From: Streptomyces griseoviridis
Lineage (GTDB): Bacteria; Actinomycetota; Actinomycetes; Streptomycetales; Streptomycetaceae
Length of the DNA: 64,000 nucleotides
Assembly (NCBI RefSeq): GCF_005222485.1
Contig: NZ_CP029078.1
Span: 6,759,501-6,823,500, forward strand
Reading direction: 5' to 3'
The translations under genes and the position numbers were made by a program. Below, one piece after another: positions 52,497 to 61,366 of this stretch. Below the pieces are notes generated by a model. That model was not told the origin of the DNA, did not search any database, and saw only the letters and a program-made list of their open reading frames with translations. Numbering within the stretch: the stretch's first letter is position 1; the number at the start of each line of letters is the position of its first letter.

Positions 52497-53203
52497 CGAC
52501 GCCCGTGACGCCCGCGACTCCCGCCACTCCCGCCACTCCCGCCGTCCCCGGCACCGGCCCCCTCTCCCGTCTCGTCGCGCTCGTCCACACCCTCCTCGTC
52601 GTCGAAGCGCTGCTGCTGCTCGCCGCCTCGCCCGGGGCCGCCGCCCTGCTGCTCCTCGGCGCCGACGCCTCCAACCTGCCCCTCGTCGCCGTCTGCCTCC
52701 TCCCCGTCGGCCCCGCCCTCTCCGCCGCCCTGTACGCCCTCCACCGCCGCGGCCGGGACCTCGCCGACCTCCACCCGGCCCGCGCCTACTGGCGCGGCTA
52801 CCGGCTCAACACCTGCGCCGTGCTGCGCCTTTGGGCACCCCTGTCTGCCTGGCTCGCGGTCATCGCGTTCACCCTGACCCACTTCGCGCTGACCGGACTG
52901 CCCGGCTGGTACGCGCTGCTGCTCGCGGGGATCGGCGGCGCCTCCCTGCTGTGGGGCGCGCACGCGCTCGTCCTGGCCTCGCTCTTCGCCTTCCGCACCC
53001 GCGACACCGCCCGCCTCGCCGCACACTTCCTCCGGCACGGCCGCGCCACCCTCGCCGCCGCCTCCCCGCTCGTCCTGGCCTTCGGGCTCGCGGTCCTGTT
53101 CGGCGAGGCCCTGCCCGCGCTGCTGGCCGCCCCGCTGCTGCTCTCCCTGCTGCACGGCGGCCGACCGGTGATCACCGAGACCGCGAAGGACTTCACCGCA
53201 TGA
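52493..53203 (+). CDS. YesL/DUF624-like membrane protein
   Basis: 236 aa. GTG overlaps the GH39 stop; its own stop overlaps the GH42 start (ATGA). An Ala/Pro/Thr N-terminus (PVTPATPATPATPAVPG) precedes about five spans (LVALVHTLLVVEALLLLAAS, WLAVIAFTLTHFALTGLPGW, ASPLVLAFGLAVLFGEALPA). DUF624 proteins accompany YtcP-type sugar transporters in Gram-positive bacteria; their function is unknown. Context points to an accessory role in oligosaccharide uptake. Confidence 0.82.
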   Translation: MTTPVTPATPATPATPAVPGTGPLSRLVALVHTLLVVEALLLLAASPGAAALLLLGADASNLPLVAVCLLPVGPALSAALYALHRRGRDLADLHPARAYWRGYRLNTCAVLRLWAPLSAWLAVIAFTLTHFALTGLPGWYALLLAGIGGASLLWGAHALVLASLFAFRTRDTARLAAHFLRHGRATLAAASPLVLAFGLAVLFGEALPALLAAPLLLSLLHGGRPVITETAKDFTA

Positions 53204-55212
53204 ACGACAAGATCCGTTACGGCGGCGACTACAACCCCGAGCAGTGGCCCAAGGAGGTCTGGGACGACGACCACCGCCTGTTCACCCGGGCCGGCGTCGA
53301 CACCCTCACCGTCGGCGTCTTCTCCTGGTCCCTCACCCAACCCGCCCAGGACAGCTACGACTTCGCGGTCCTCGACGCGATCCTCGACCGGGCCGCCGCC
53401 GAGGGCCGCCGGGTCTGTCTCGCGACCGGGACCGCCGCCCTCCCGCCCTGGGCCGCCCGCGCCCACCCCGAGGTCAACCGCACCGACTTCGAGGGCCGCA
53501 GGCACCGCTACGGACAGCGCCACAACTTCTGCCCCAGCTCGCCCGCGTACCGCAGGCTCGCCACCGCACTGGCGGGCCGGGTCGCCGAACGGTACGCAGC
53601 CCATCCCGCGTTGCTCGCCTGGCACATCAACAACGAGTACGGCGGCGCCTGTTACTGCGACCTGTGCGCCGACGCCTTCCGGGCCTGGCTGCGCGACACC
53701 TACGGCGACCTCGACGCCCTCAACGACGCCTGGTGCACGACCTTCTGGTCCCACCGCTACACCGACTTCGCCGAGATCGAACCGCCCAGCGCCCTCACCG
53801 AGCACTGGCGCGGCCCCGACCACACCGCCTTCCAGGGCCTCACCCTCGACTACCTCCGCTTCACCACCGACGCGCTGCTCGGCTGCTTCCGCGCGGAGAA
53901 GGACGCGATCCGCCGCCACGACCAGGAGACGCCCGTCACCACCAACTTCATGGGCATGTACCGCCCGCTCGACTACCACCGCTGGGCGCCCCACCTCGAC
54001 TTCGCGTCCTGGGACAGCTACCCGCCCCTCGACGCCCCGCCGACCTGGGCCGCCCTCGCCCACGACCTGATGCGCGGCCTCAAGGACGGCTCCCCTTTCT
54101 GGCTGATGGAACAGACCCCGTCGACGACGGCCTGCCGTGACGTCAATCCGCTGCGCCGACCGGGCGAACTGCGGCTCGCCACCTTCCAGGCCGTCGCCCA
54201 CGGCGCCGACGCCGCCCTCTACTTCCAACTGCGCGCCTCACGCGGCGCCTGCGAGAAGTACCACGGCGCCGTCATCGGCCACGCGGGTCGCGACGACACC
54301 CGCGTCTTCAACGAAGTGGCCGCGATAGGGGAGGAGTTGCAGCGACTGGGGAGCGCCACCCTCGGCGCCCGCACCCCTGCCCGCACCGCGCTCGTCTTCG
54401 ACTGGGACAGCTGGTGGGCCCTGGAGACCTCCGACGGCCCCTCCCGGTACGTCCGCTACCAGGACACCGTCCACGCCTACTACCGGGCCGCACGCGAGGC
54501 GGGCGCCGACGTGGACGTCGTCGCGCAGACCGCCGACCTCACCCCCTACGACGTCGTCCTCGCCCCGCTCCTGCACCTGGTCAAGGGCGACCTCGCCACC
54601 CGCCTCGAAGCCGTCGCCGCGCGCGGCGGCACCGTGCTGACCACGTTCCTCTCGGGCCGGGTCGACGCGTACGGCCGCGCCTTCCTCGCCGACGTCCCCG
54701 GGCCCCTCGGCGACCTGATGGGCGTCCGCGTCGACGAGTGGGACTCCCGGCCGCCCGACGTCGTCCAGCCGGTCCTGCTGGGGGAGTCGAGCACGTCGGC
54801 ACGGCTCGTCTTCGAGATCGTGCTGCCGCGCGGCGCCGAGCCGGTCGCCACCTACGGCGCCGACTTCTACGCCGGCACCCCCGCCGTCACGAGGCACCCG
54901 TACGGCGAGCGCGGCGGCGAGGGCTGGTACGTCGCCACCGCCCTCGACCAGCCCGGAGTCGACGGCGTCGTGCGCCGCGTCCTCGCCCGCCACGGCCTGC
55001 TCGGCCGGTACGCCGGCACCCCCGCCGTCGAGACCGCCCACCGCACTGCCCCCGACGGCACCCGGCTGCTCTTCCTGCTCAACCACGGCCGTGAGACAGC
55101 CCGGTTGACCGCCCACCGCGGAGCGACCGACCTGCTCACCGGCGAACACGTCGAGGAAGGTGCCCCGTTCACCCTCGGCCCGTACGGCGTCGCCGTGCTG
55201 CGGCTTCAGTAG
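53200..55212 (+). CDS. GH42 beta-galactosidase
   Basis: 670 aa. IRYGGDYNPEQWPKEVWDDD start, acid/base Glu in AWHINNEYGG (E146), nucleophile Glu in FWLMEQTPSTT (E304), zinc-cluster cysteines (111, 151, 153, 156: HNFCPSS and CYCDLC), and a trimerisation and C-terminal beta domain. No signal peptide, so cytoplasmic. It removes galactosyl (or arabinosyl) residues from imported side chains. Its 3' end overlaps the convergent GH67 gene by 7 bases. Confidence 0.94.
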   Translation: MNDKIRYGGDYNPEQWPKEVWDDDHRLFTRAGVDTLTVGVFSWSLTQPAQDSYDFAVLDAILDRAAAEGRRVCLATGTAALPPWAARAHPEVNRTDFEGRRHRYGQRHNFCPSSPAYRRLATALAGRVAERYAAHPALLAWHINNEYGGACYCDLCADAFRAWLRDTYGDLDALNDAWCTTFWSHRYTDFAEIEPPSALTEHWRGPDHTAFQGLTLDYLRFTTDALLGCFRAEKDAIRRHDQETPVTTNFMGMYRPLDYHRWAPHLDFASWDSYPPLDAPPTWAALAHDLMRGLKDGSPFWLMEQTPSTTACRDVNPLRRPGELRLATFQAVAHGADAALYFQLRASRGACEKYHGAVIGHAGRDDTRVFNEVAAIGEELQRLGSATLGARTPARTALVFDWDSWWALETSDGPSRYVRYQDTVHAYYRAAREAGADVDVVAQTADLTPYDVVLAPLLHLVKGDLATRLEAVAARGGTVLTTFLSGRVDAYGRAFLADVPGPLGDLMGVRVDEWDSRPPDVVQPVLLGESSTSARLVFEIVLPRGAEPVATYGADFYAGTPAVTRHPYGERGGEGWYVATALDQPGVDGVVRRVLARHGLLGRYAGTPAVETAHRTAPDGTRLLFLLNHGRETARLTAHRGATDLLTGEHVEEGAPFTLGPYGVAVLRLQ

Positions 55213-57185
55213 ATCCGGCGGCCACGCTCGTCCGGCACCCCGGATTTGCGCAGGAAGTAGCTGTTGACCTGGTCGCACCACTCGCGGGCGCCGCGCAGCT
55301 GCTCCTCGTAGCGCTCGGCGACCCGCCGGTGGCGCGCACCGTCCACCAGCGGGGCGAGGGACGCCCAGACCTCGGCGGCCTCGGCGGCCTCGGCGACGCC
55401 CTCGAAGCGGGTGTCGTAGAGGTGCTGGATCACCGTCCTGCCGTCGCGCAGGACATGGCCGTACGGCACGTGGTGGAAGAACAGCAGGAGTTCGTCGGGG
55501 CAGGTGTCGAGCGACTCGTACACCCGCGCCCACGGCTCGGGGTACTGGGCCGCGTAGCCGGTGCCGGTGGCCGCGCTGCGGTCGACGCCGACGCCGTCCC
55601 GGTCGGCGAAGTGGTAGGTGCCCCAGGGGCTGTACTCGTAGCCGTCCACGTTCGGCCCGTAGTGGTGGCCCGGCTGCACCATGAAGCCCACCCCGAGCGG
55701 CGCCGTGTACTTCTCGTAGGTGCGCCAGGAGCCTGACAGGACCGCGCGCAGCCCGTCAGCGAGGCGCCGCGGGGCGGCAGGGAACGTCAACGCGAGCCAC
55801 TCGTCAAGGAGTTCGGCGGGCTCGGCGTCGGGCTGCCAGCCGAGGCGGCCGACGGTGTACAGGTTCGCCTGGGCCAGCGGATGGCCGGTCCAGAACGGGT
55901 CGTCGCCGGTGTTCGCGACCGCGACCAGGGCCGAGGCCCGCTGCCCGACCACAGGCCCGGCCGGCCCCTCGTGCCCGAAGCGCAGCGCCTCGCTCCACAT
56001 CGGGCCGAGCCAGCACACGTGCCGCTGCTGCCCGGTGTACTCCTGGGTGGCCTGCACCTCGACCGCGAGGCGGGTGCGCGGCAGCGCGCCGAGGACCGGG
56101 GAGACCGGCTCCCGCACCTGGAAGTCCATCGGCCCGTGCTTGACCTGGAGCAGCACGTTGTCCGCGAACTCCCCGTCCAGCGGCGCGAACTGGTCGTGCG
56201 CGGCCCGCGCCCGGTCCGTCGTGCGGTCCCGCCAGTCCTGCCGGTGGTCGTAGACGAAGGCCCGCCAGCACACCGTCCCGCCGTGCGGGGCGAGCGCGGC
56301 GGCGAGCGCGTTGGCGCCGTCCGCGTGGCTGCGGCCGTAGCCGAACGGGCCCGGCTGGCCCTCGGAGTCGGCCTTCACGACGAACCCGCCGAAGTCCGGT
56401 ACCGCCGCGTACACGCGCTCGGCCGCCGCCGCCCACCAGGCCCGCACCGACGCGTCCAGCGGGTCGGCGGTGGGCAGGCCGCCCAGGACCATCGGCGCGG
56501 CGAAGGTGACCGAGAGATGGGTGCGGACGCCGTACGGTCTGAACGCGTCGGCGAGCGCGGCGACTTCGTCGATCCGGTCGGTCAGCAGCCGCGCCTCGAC
56601 CGCGTGCACGTTGACGTTGTTGACGGACACCGCGTTGATCCCGCAGGCGGCGAGGAGCCTGGCGTACGCGCGTATCCGGGCCAGGTCGCCGCGGGCCCGC
56701 CCGTCGTCCCAGAACAGCGAGCCGCCCGCGTACCCGCGTTCCACCTGGCCCATGACGGGGTGCACGGCCACGTTGTCCCAGTGGTCCAGCATCCGCAGCG
56801 CCAACCCGGGCCGGTGGCACTGGAGTCCGTGGTCCTCGGCGAAGGCGGCGGGGCCGCGCCGTACGACGTGGAAGAGGCCGTACAGCAGTCCGGGGGCGCC
56901 GGTCGCGGTGACCGTCGTCAGGCCCGCCCGGCGCTCGCAGGTGAACGCCTCGCCGCCGTCGTCCCCGGTCAGTTCGAGGAGCAGGTCGTACGGCTCGGGG
57001 GACGCGTCACGTTCGACGCGTCCCCCGAACCGGGCGCAGGCCGCCGCCACTTCCCCGTGCACCGTCTCCACCAGCGGGCCCGATCCTCGGACCAGGACCC
57101 GCCGGGTGCCGAGCGGCCGGAACGCCTCGTCCGGCAGCCAGGCCGGGTCGACACCCTCGGGCACCGTGGGCACGGGCAGCGGCAT
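55206..57185 (-). CDS. GH67 alpha-glucuronidase
   Basis: 659 aa, near the usual 670-700. LRMLDHWDNVAVHPVMGQVE, GINAVSVNNVNVHAVEARLL, FGGFVVKADSEGQPGPFGYG (catalytic region), VEVQATQEYTGQQRHVCWLG, and MVQPGHHYGPNVDGYEYSPW are characteristic. No signal peptide. It removes 4-O-methyl-glucuronic acid from xylo-oligosaccharide ends, complementing the GH39 enzyme. It lies 20 bases after the GH92 gene on the same strand, so both may be transcribed from the promoter at about 61040. Confidence 0.94.
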   Translation of the reverse strand: MPLPVPTVPEGVDPAWLPDEAFRPLGTRRVLVRGSGPLVETVHGEVAAACARFGGRVERDASPEPYDLLLELTGDDGGEAFTCERRAGLTTVTATGAPGLLYGLFHVVRRGPAAFAEDHGLQCHRPGLALRMLDHWDNVAVHPVMGQVERGYAGGSLFWDDGRARGDLARIRAYARLLAACGINAVSVNNVNVHAVEARLLTDRIDEVAALADAFRPYGVRTHLSVTFAAPMVLGGLPTADPLDASVRAWWAAAAERVYAAVPDFGGFVVKADSEGQPGPFGYGRSHADGANALAAALAPHGGTVCWRAFVYDHRQDWRDRTTDRARAAHDQFAPLDGEFADNVLLQVKHGPMDFQVREPVSPVLGALPRTRLAVEVQATQEYTGQQRHVCWLGPMWSEALRFGHEGPAGPVVGQRASALVAVANTGDDPFWTGHPLAQANLYTVGRLGWQPDAEPAELLDEWLALTFPAAPRRLADGLRAVLSGSWRTYEKYTAPLGVGFMVQPGHHYGPNVDGYEYSPWGTYHFADRDGVGVDRSAATGTGYAAQYPEPWARVYESLDTCPDELLLFFHHVPYGHVLRDGRTVIQHLYDTRFEGVAEAAEAAEVWASLAPLVDGARHRRVAERYEEQLRGAREWCDQVNSYFLRKSGVPDERGRRIY

Positions 57186-57205
57186 GTGACCCCCAACTCA
57201 CCCGC

Positions 57206-60200
57206 TCACGCGAGCAGTTCGACCTCCGACAACACCGCCTCGCCGTCGAGCACCAGACGGTACTTCCCGTACGTACCCGGTGACCCCACCGAGAACGCGC
57301 GGGTCTGCCGGTCCCACGCGAAGGACTGCCCTGACCGCTTGTCGAGGGTCTTCCAGGTGGTGCCGTCGTCGTCGGAGCCCTGGAGCGTCCAGCCGGTCGG
57401 CGCCCTGGTGTGGTCCTTCGACGACGTCAGGGTGTACTGGACCCCCTTGACCTGGCCCTGGACCGGCAGGTCCACGGTGGTCGCGGCGGTCTCGGTCGCC
57501 GAGGTGTCGTCGAACAGCGCGCCGGTGCCCTTCAGCGCGTCCGCGCGGGGCGTCGGCGCCTTGTCGTCCTGGGTGATCGAGGTGGGCCCGGCGTTCTTGC
57601 CCGTTCCCCATGAGGACGGCTTCGCGCCCATCTCGAACTCCAGCACTCCGCCCTTCTCCAGCACCGTGTGCGGGAGCGAAGTGGACGTCCAGGCGCGGCC
57701 GTTGACCCGCAGCCCCTGCACGTACACGTTCTTGGCGCTGTTGCGGGGTGCCTTGACGACCAGGTCGCGGCCGTTCTCCAGGTGGACGGTGGCCTTCTTG
57801 AACAGCGGGGAGCCGATGGCGTACTCGCCGCCGCCCATCACCAGCGGGTAGAAGCCCAGCGCGGAGAAGAGGTACCAGGCCGACTGCTCGCCGTTGTCCT
57901 CGTCGCCGTGGTAGCCCTGCCCGATCTCGCTGCCGGTGTAGAGCCGGGACAGCACCTCGCGGACGTTCTTCTGGGCCTTCCAGGGCTGCCCGGCCGCGTC
58001 GTACATGTAGGTGACGTGGTGGGCGACCTGGTTGGAGTGCCCGTACTGGCCGAGCCTGACGTCCCGCGCCTCGGTCATCTCGTGGATGACCCCGCCGTAG
58101 GAGCCGACGAACTCGGGTCCGGCCGTCTCCGGGGTGGCGAAGTACTCGTCGAGCTTGTCGGCGAGCCCGCTGCGGCCGCCGTACAGGTTGGCCAGGCCCC
58201 GGCTGTCCTGCGGCGCGGTGAACGCGTACCCCCAGCCATTGGTCTCCGTGTAGTCGTAACCCCAGACCCTCGGGTCGTACTTCGACGCGTCGAGGCGCCA
58301 GTCGCCCTTCGCGGTGCGGCCCTGGAAGAAGCCGGCCTTGGTGTCGAAGAGGTTCACGTAGTCCTGGGCGCGGTTGCGGAAGTACTCCGACTCCTCCTGG
58401 TACCGCTTCTCGCCGGTCTCCTGGTAGAGCCGCTGCCCCATCCGGGCGATGCCGTAGTCGTTGACGTAGCCCTCCATCGCCCAGGACATGCCCTCACCGG
58501 TGTCGGTGCTGGTGTAGCCGAGGAACGGCGAGGTCGCCATGCCCTTGCGGCCGACGCCGGACGACGGCGGCACCACGGTCGCGTTCTTCACGGCCGCGTC
58601 GTACGCCGCCTTGACGTCGAAGTCGACGCCCTTGACGTACGCGTCCGCGAACGCCACGTCCGACGAGGTGCCGGTCATCAGGTCCGCGTAGCCGGGTGAG
58701 GACCAGCGGGAGGTCCAGCCGCCGTCCTTGTACTGCTGAACGAACCCGTCGACCATCGCGCCCGCCTGAGTGGGCGTCAGGAACGAGTACGCCGGCCAGG
58801 TGGTCCGATAGGTGTCCCAGAAGCCGTTGTTGACGTACACCTTCCCGTCCACGATCTTCGCCCCGGTGTGCGTCGGGGTGTCCGGGGTCGGCATCGGCTG
58901 GAACGGCGAGGCGTACTTGTACGTCGAACCGACCTTCTCGAAGCCGGAGTTCGGGTACAGGTACAGCCGGTACATGCTGGAGTACAGGGTGGTCAGCTGG
59001 TCCTGGGTGGCGCCCTCGACCTCGACGCGGTCGAAGATGCCGTCCCAGGCGCGCTGCGCCTGCCGCTTGACCTTGTCGAAGGAGGTCCCGTCCGGGATCT
59101 CCTGGCGGAGGTTGTCCTTCGCCTGGTCGACGCTGATCAGCGAGGTCGCGATGCGCAGGGTGACCGTGCGGTCCTTGCCCGCGTCGAACCGCAGGAAGCC
59201 CTTGACGCCGCTCGACGAGCCGTCCTCGACCGGCCGGTCGAAGGTGCCGTACACGAAGAGCCGGGTCGCGCCCGTGGAGAGGCCCGACTTGACGTCCGAG
59301 TAGCCGGTGAAGGTCCCGGACTCCTTGTCGAGGGTCAGCCCCGCCTGGTCGGTGACGTTGTCGAACAGCACGCTCGCGTCGTCGCCCGGGTAGCTGAAGC
59401 GCAGCGCCGCCGCGTGGTCGGTCGGCGTCATCTCGGCCTTGAGGCCGTTCTCGAACCGCACCCCGTAGTAGTACGGCCGCGCCGTCTCGTTCTCGTGCCT
59501 GAAGGCCAGCGCACGGGCCGCACGGCCGGTGTCGGGGGTGCCGGCCGCGATCGACGGCATCACCTGGAACGTCTGCCGGTCGCCCATCCACGGGCTCGGT
59601 TCGTGGCTCGCGCTGAACGCCTGGAGCGTCGGCAGGTTGTCGTCGTTGTTGGCGCGGGCGTAGTCGTACAGCCAGCTCAGCGTCGACGCGTTGGTCACCG
59701 GCGTCCAGAAGTTGAACCCGTGCGGGACGGCCGTCGCGGGGAAGTTGTTGCCGCGCGAGAAGCCGCCGCTCGAGTTGGTGCCGCGGGTGGTGAGCGCGTA
59801 GTCGGACAGATGGGCCTTGGGCCGCTCGGGCGCGGCCCGCTCGATCCGCAGGTCGTCGAGCCAGCCGCGGAACTTGGCCGGGCCCTTGGGGGAGTCGTAC
59901 GCGAGCAGGACGCGGTCGACGGTCTTGCCCGCCGCGACCGAGCCGATCGACGACTCGACGTTGTTCCACTGGTTGACGTACAGGGACTTGGCGTCGCCCT
60001 GGCCGCGCGGTGACAGCGGGAACCCGTGCTGGTCGGTGGCGCCGAGCGCGCTGAGCGAGGTGCCGTCGGTGAAGACGAGGTCGACGGCGACGTTCGTCGC
60101 GTCGTAGTCGAGGTCGCCGTCGGCCATCGCCGGGAAGAGGCGGTAGGAGAGCCGGGTGTCGCGGCGCACGGCCACGTTCACGTCGAAGACCTTGTTGTAC

Positions 60201-61015
60201 GAGTAGGCGCGGCCGTCGGCGGTGTGGCGTCCGGCGTAGCGCAGGGCGCGCTTCCCGGTGAATCCGGCGCCCGCCTTCGCGGTGGGGGAGCCGCTCGGGC
60301 CGCGGTCGACCAGCGTCAGCATGTCCTGCGGCACCGGCGCGTCGTCCCCGCCGGTGGAGAACTGCACGTCGGCGAGTTGCAGGATGCCGGAGGCGCCGTT
60401 GTTCTTGGTGATCTCGAGCCGGAAGTGCTGGTACTCGGCCGGCTCGGCGAGGTCGTACTTCTTGGTCTGGAAGCGTTCGGCGAAGCTCTCCCCGGTGCGG
60501 CTGTCGAGGGTCTTCCAGTCCTTGCCGTCGGTGGAGCCCTTGAGGGTCCAGTCCTTGGGGTCGCGCTCGCCGTAGTCGTTGGCGGAGGTGAGCGCGTAGG
60601 TCGTGACCTTGACCGGACCGTCGAGGTCGAACTCGACCCAGCCGGTCTGCTCGAAGGCCAGCCACTTGGTGCCGGCCTCGCCGTCGACGAGGTTCTCCTT
60701 CACCTCGCCGCCGCTGCTGTTCTCCGCGCTGGCCCGCACGTCGGTGACGTGGTCGGTGACATTGCCCGGGATGCCGGTGCTGTAGCCGCCGTCGACGCCC
60801 GAGGCGCGCTTGGCGCCGCCGGGTCCGGTGTCGACGGTGTTGAGCCAGTCCGGCGCCGGCTCACCCGTCTCGAAGGACGAGGCGAACTCCCGGTCGGCGG
60901 GTTTCGCCTTCGCGGGCAGTGCGACCGCCGCTCCCTGGGAGCCCGCCGCCAGCGCGAAGACGGCCGTGAGAACGACCGCCGGACCCCATCTGTGCCGAGT
61001 TCTACGATGCTGCAT
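57206..61015 (-). CDS. secreted GH92 alpha-mannosidase with flanking discoidin-like domains
   Basis: 1269 aa, GGAGGG before the ATG. Signal peptide (WGPAVVLTAVFALAAGSQGA). An N-terminal F5/8-type C (discoidin) domain about residues 85-225 (NLVDGEAGTKWLAFEQTGWV, WTLKGSTDGKDWKTLDSRTG), then a laminin-like beta segment, GH92 catalytic part (GGFSRGNNFPATAVPHGFNF, NNGFWDTYRTTWPAYSFLTP, YHGDEDNGEQSAWYLFSALG), and a second discoidin-like domain at the C-terminus (TGWTLQGSDDDGTTWKTLDK). Cell-wall or glycan binding is likely. A LacI-type palindrome sits 24 bases upstream. Confidence 0.93.
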   Translation of the reverse strand: MQHRRTRHRWGPAVVLTAVFALAAGSQGAAVALPAKAKPADREFASSFETGEPAPDWLNTVDTGPGGAKRASGVDGGYSTGIPGNVTDHVTDVRASAENSSGGEVKENLVDGEAGTKWLAFEQTGWVEFDLDGPVKVTTYALTSANDYGERDPKDWTLKGSTDGKDWKTLDSRTGESFAERFQTKKYDLAEPAEYQHFRLEITKNNGASGILQLADVQFSTGGDDAPVPQDMLTLVDRGPSGSPTAKAGAGFTGKRALRYAGRHTADGRAYSYNKVFDVNVAVRRDTRLSYRLFPAMADGDLDYDATNVAVDLVFTDGTSLSALGATDQHGFPLSPRGQGDAKSLYVNQWNNVESSIGSVAAGKTVDRVLLAYDSPKGPAKFRGWLDDLRIERAAPERPKAHLSDYALTTRGTNSSGGFSRGNNFPATAVPHGFNFWTPVTNASTLSWLYDYARANNDDNLPTLQAFSASHEPSPWMGDRQTFQVMPSIAAGTPDTGRAARALAFRHENETARPYYYGVRFENGLKAEMTPTDHAAALRFSYPGDDASVLFDNVTDQAGLTLDKESGTFTGYSDVKSGLSTGATRLFVYGTFDRPVEDGSSSGVKGFLRFDAGKDRTVTLRIATSLISVDQAKDNLRQEIPDGTSFDKVKRQAQRAWDGIFDRVEVEGATQDQLTTLYSSMYRLYLYPNSGFEKVGSTYKYASPFQPMPTPDTPTHTGAKIVDGKVYVNNGFWDTYRTTWPAYSFLTPTQAGAMVDGFVQQYKDGGWTSRWSSPGYADLMTGTSSDVAFADAYVKGVDFDVKAAYDAAVKNATVVPPSSGVGRKGMATSPFLGYTSTDTGEGMSWAMEGYVNDYGIARMGQRLYQETGEKRYQEESEYFRNRAQDYVNLFDTKAGFFQGRTAKGDWRLDASKYDPRVWGYDYTETNGWGYAFTAPQDSRGLANLYGGRSGLADKLDEYFATPETAGPEFVGSYGGVIHEMTEARDVRLGQYGHSNQVAHHVTYMYDAAGQPWKAQKNVREVLSRLYTGSEIGQGYHGDEDNGEQSAWYLFSALGFYPLVMGGGEYAIGSPLFKKATVHLENGRDLVVKAPRNSAKNVYVQGLRVNGRAWTSTSLPHTVLEKGGVLEFEMGAKPSSWGTGKNAGPTSITQDDKAPTPRADALKGTGALFDDTSATETAATTVDLPVQGQVKGVQYTLTSSKDHTRAPTGWTLQGSDDDGTTWKTLDKRSGQSFAWDRQTRAFSVGSPGTYGKYRLVLDGEAVLSEVELLA

Positions 61016-61038
61016 GCGCGAGCACCCTCCCTGCGCTG

Positions 61039-61050
61039 GACAACGTTGTC
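61039..61050. promoter_or_regulatory. LacI-type operator upstream of second GH92 gene
   Basis: GACAACGTTGTC, identical to the site at 42748-42759 upstream of the first GH92 gene, within the extended TGGACAACGTTGTCAA. It is 24 bases before the start codon. The 61016-61366 gap holds this site and the ngcE promoter. Confidence 0.7.
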
Positions 61051-61239
61051 AACTTGCTGCGCAATGACCAGTAGTGGGTCAAGTGGCCAGTGCTGTCAAG
61101 GGTGTTGGGTGGGGCATTCGAGGTCTATGTCGCGGATTTTTCCGGCAACGCGGTCACAGGCATCTCATATTTCCGGGAGGTCTCAACTCGGAAAAGACCG
61201 GTGGCCAACCTTGCATTCGATCTTGCTCAGCCAGCGGGA

Positions 61240-61255
61240 AGTGGACTATACCTGT
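61240..61255. promoter_or_regulatory. dre-like (DasR) site upstream of ngcE
   Basis: AGTGGACTATACCTGT matches the DasR consensus AGTGGTCTAGACCACT at 12 of 16 positions, 112 bases before the ngcE start. DasR controls GlcNAc/chitin genes in Streptomyces, so the placement is sensible, but the match is imperfect. Confidence 0.4.
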
Positions 61256-61366
61256 CGGCGATTCACCCGATCCGTAAGGATCCTGTACGACCCTGCTTGA
61301 CCTGACCGCGGTGCCGGGGAGGATCCGGTTCACCGCCTGAGTCCTGGAGAAGGCGAGGACTTGAGC

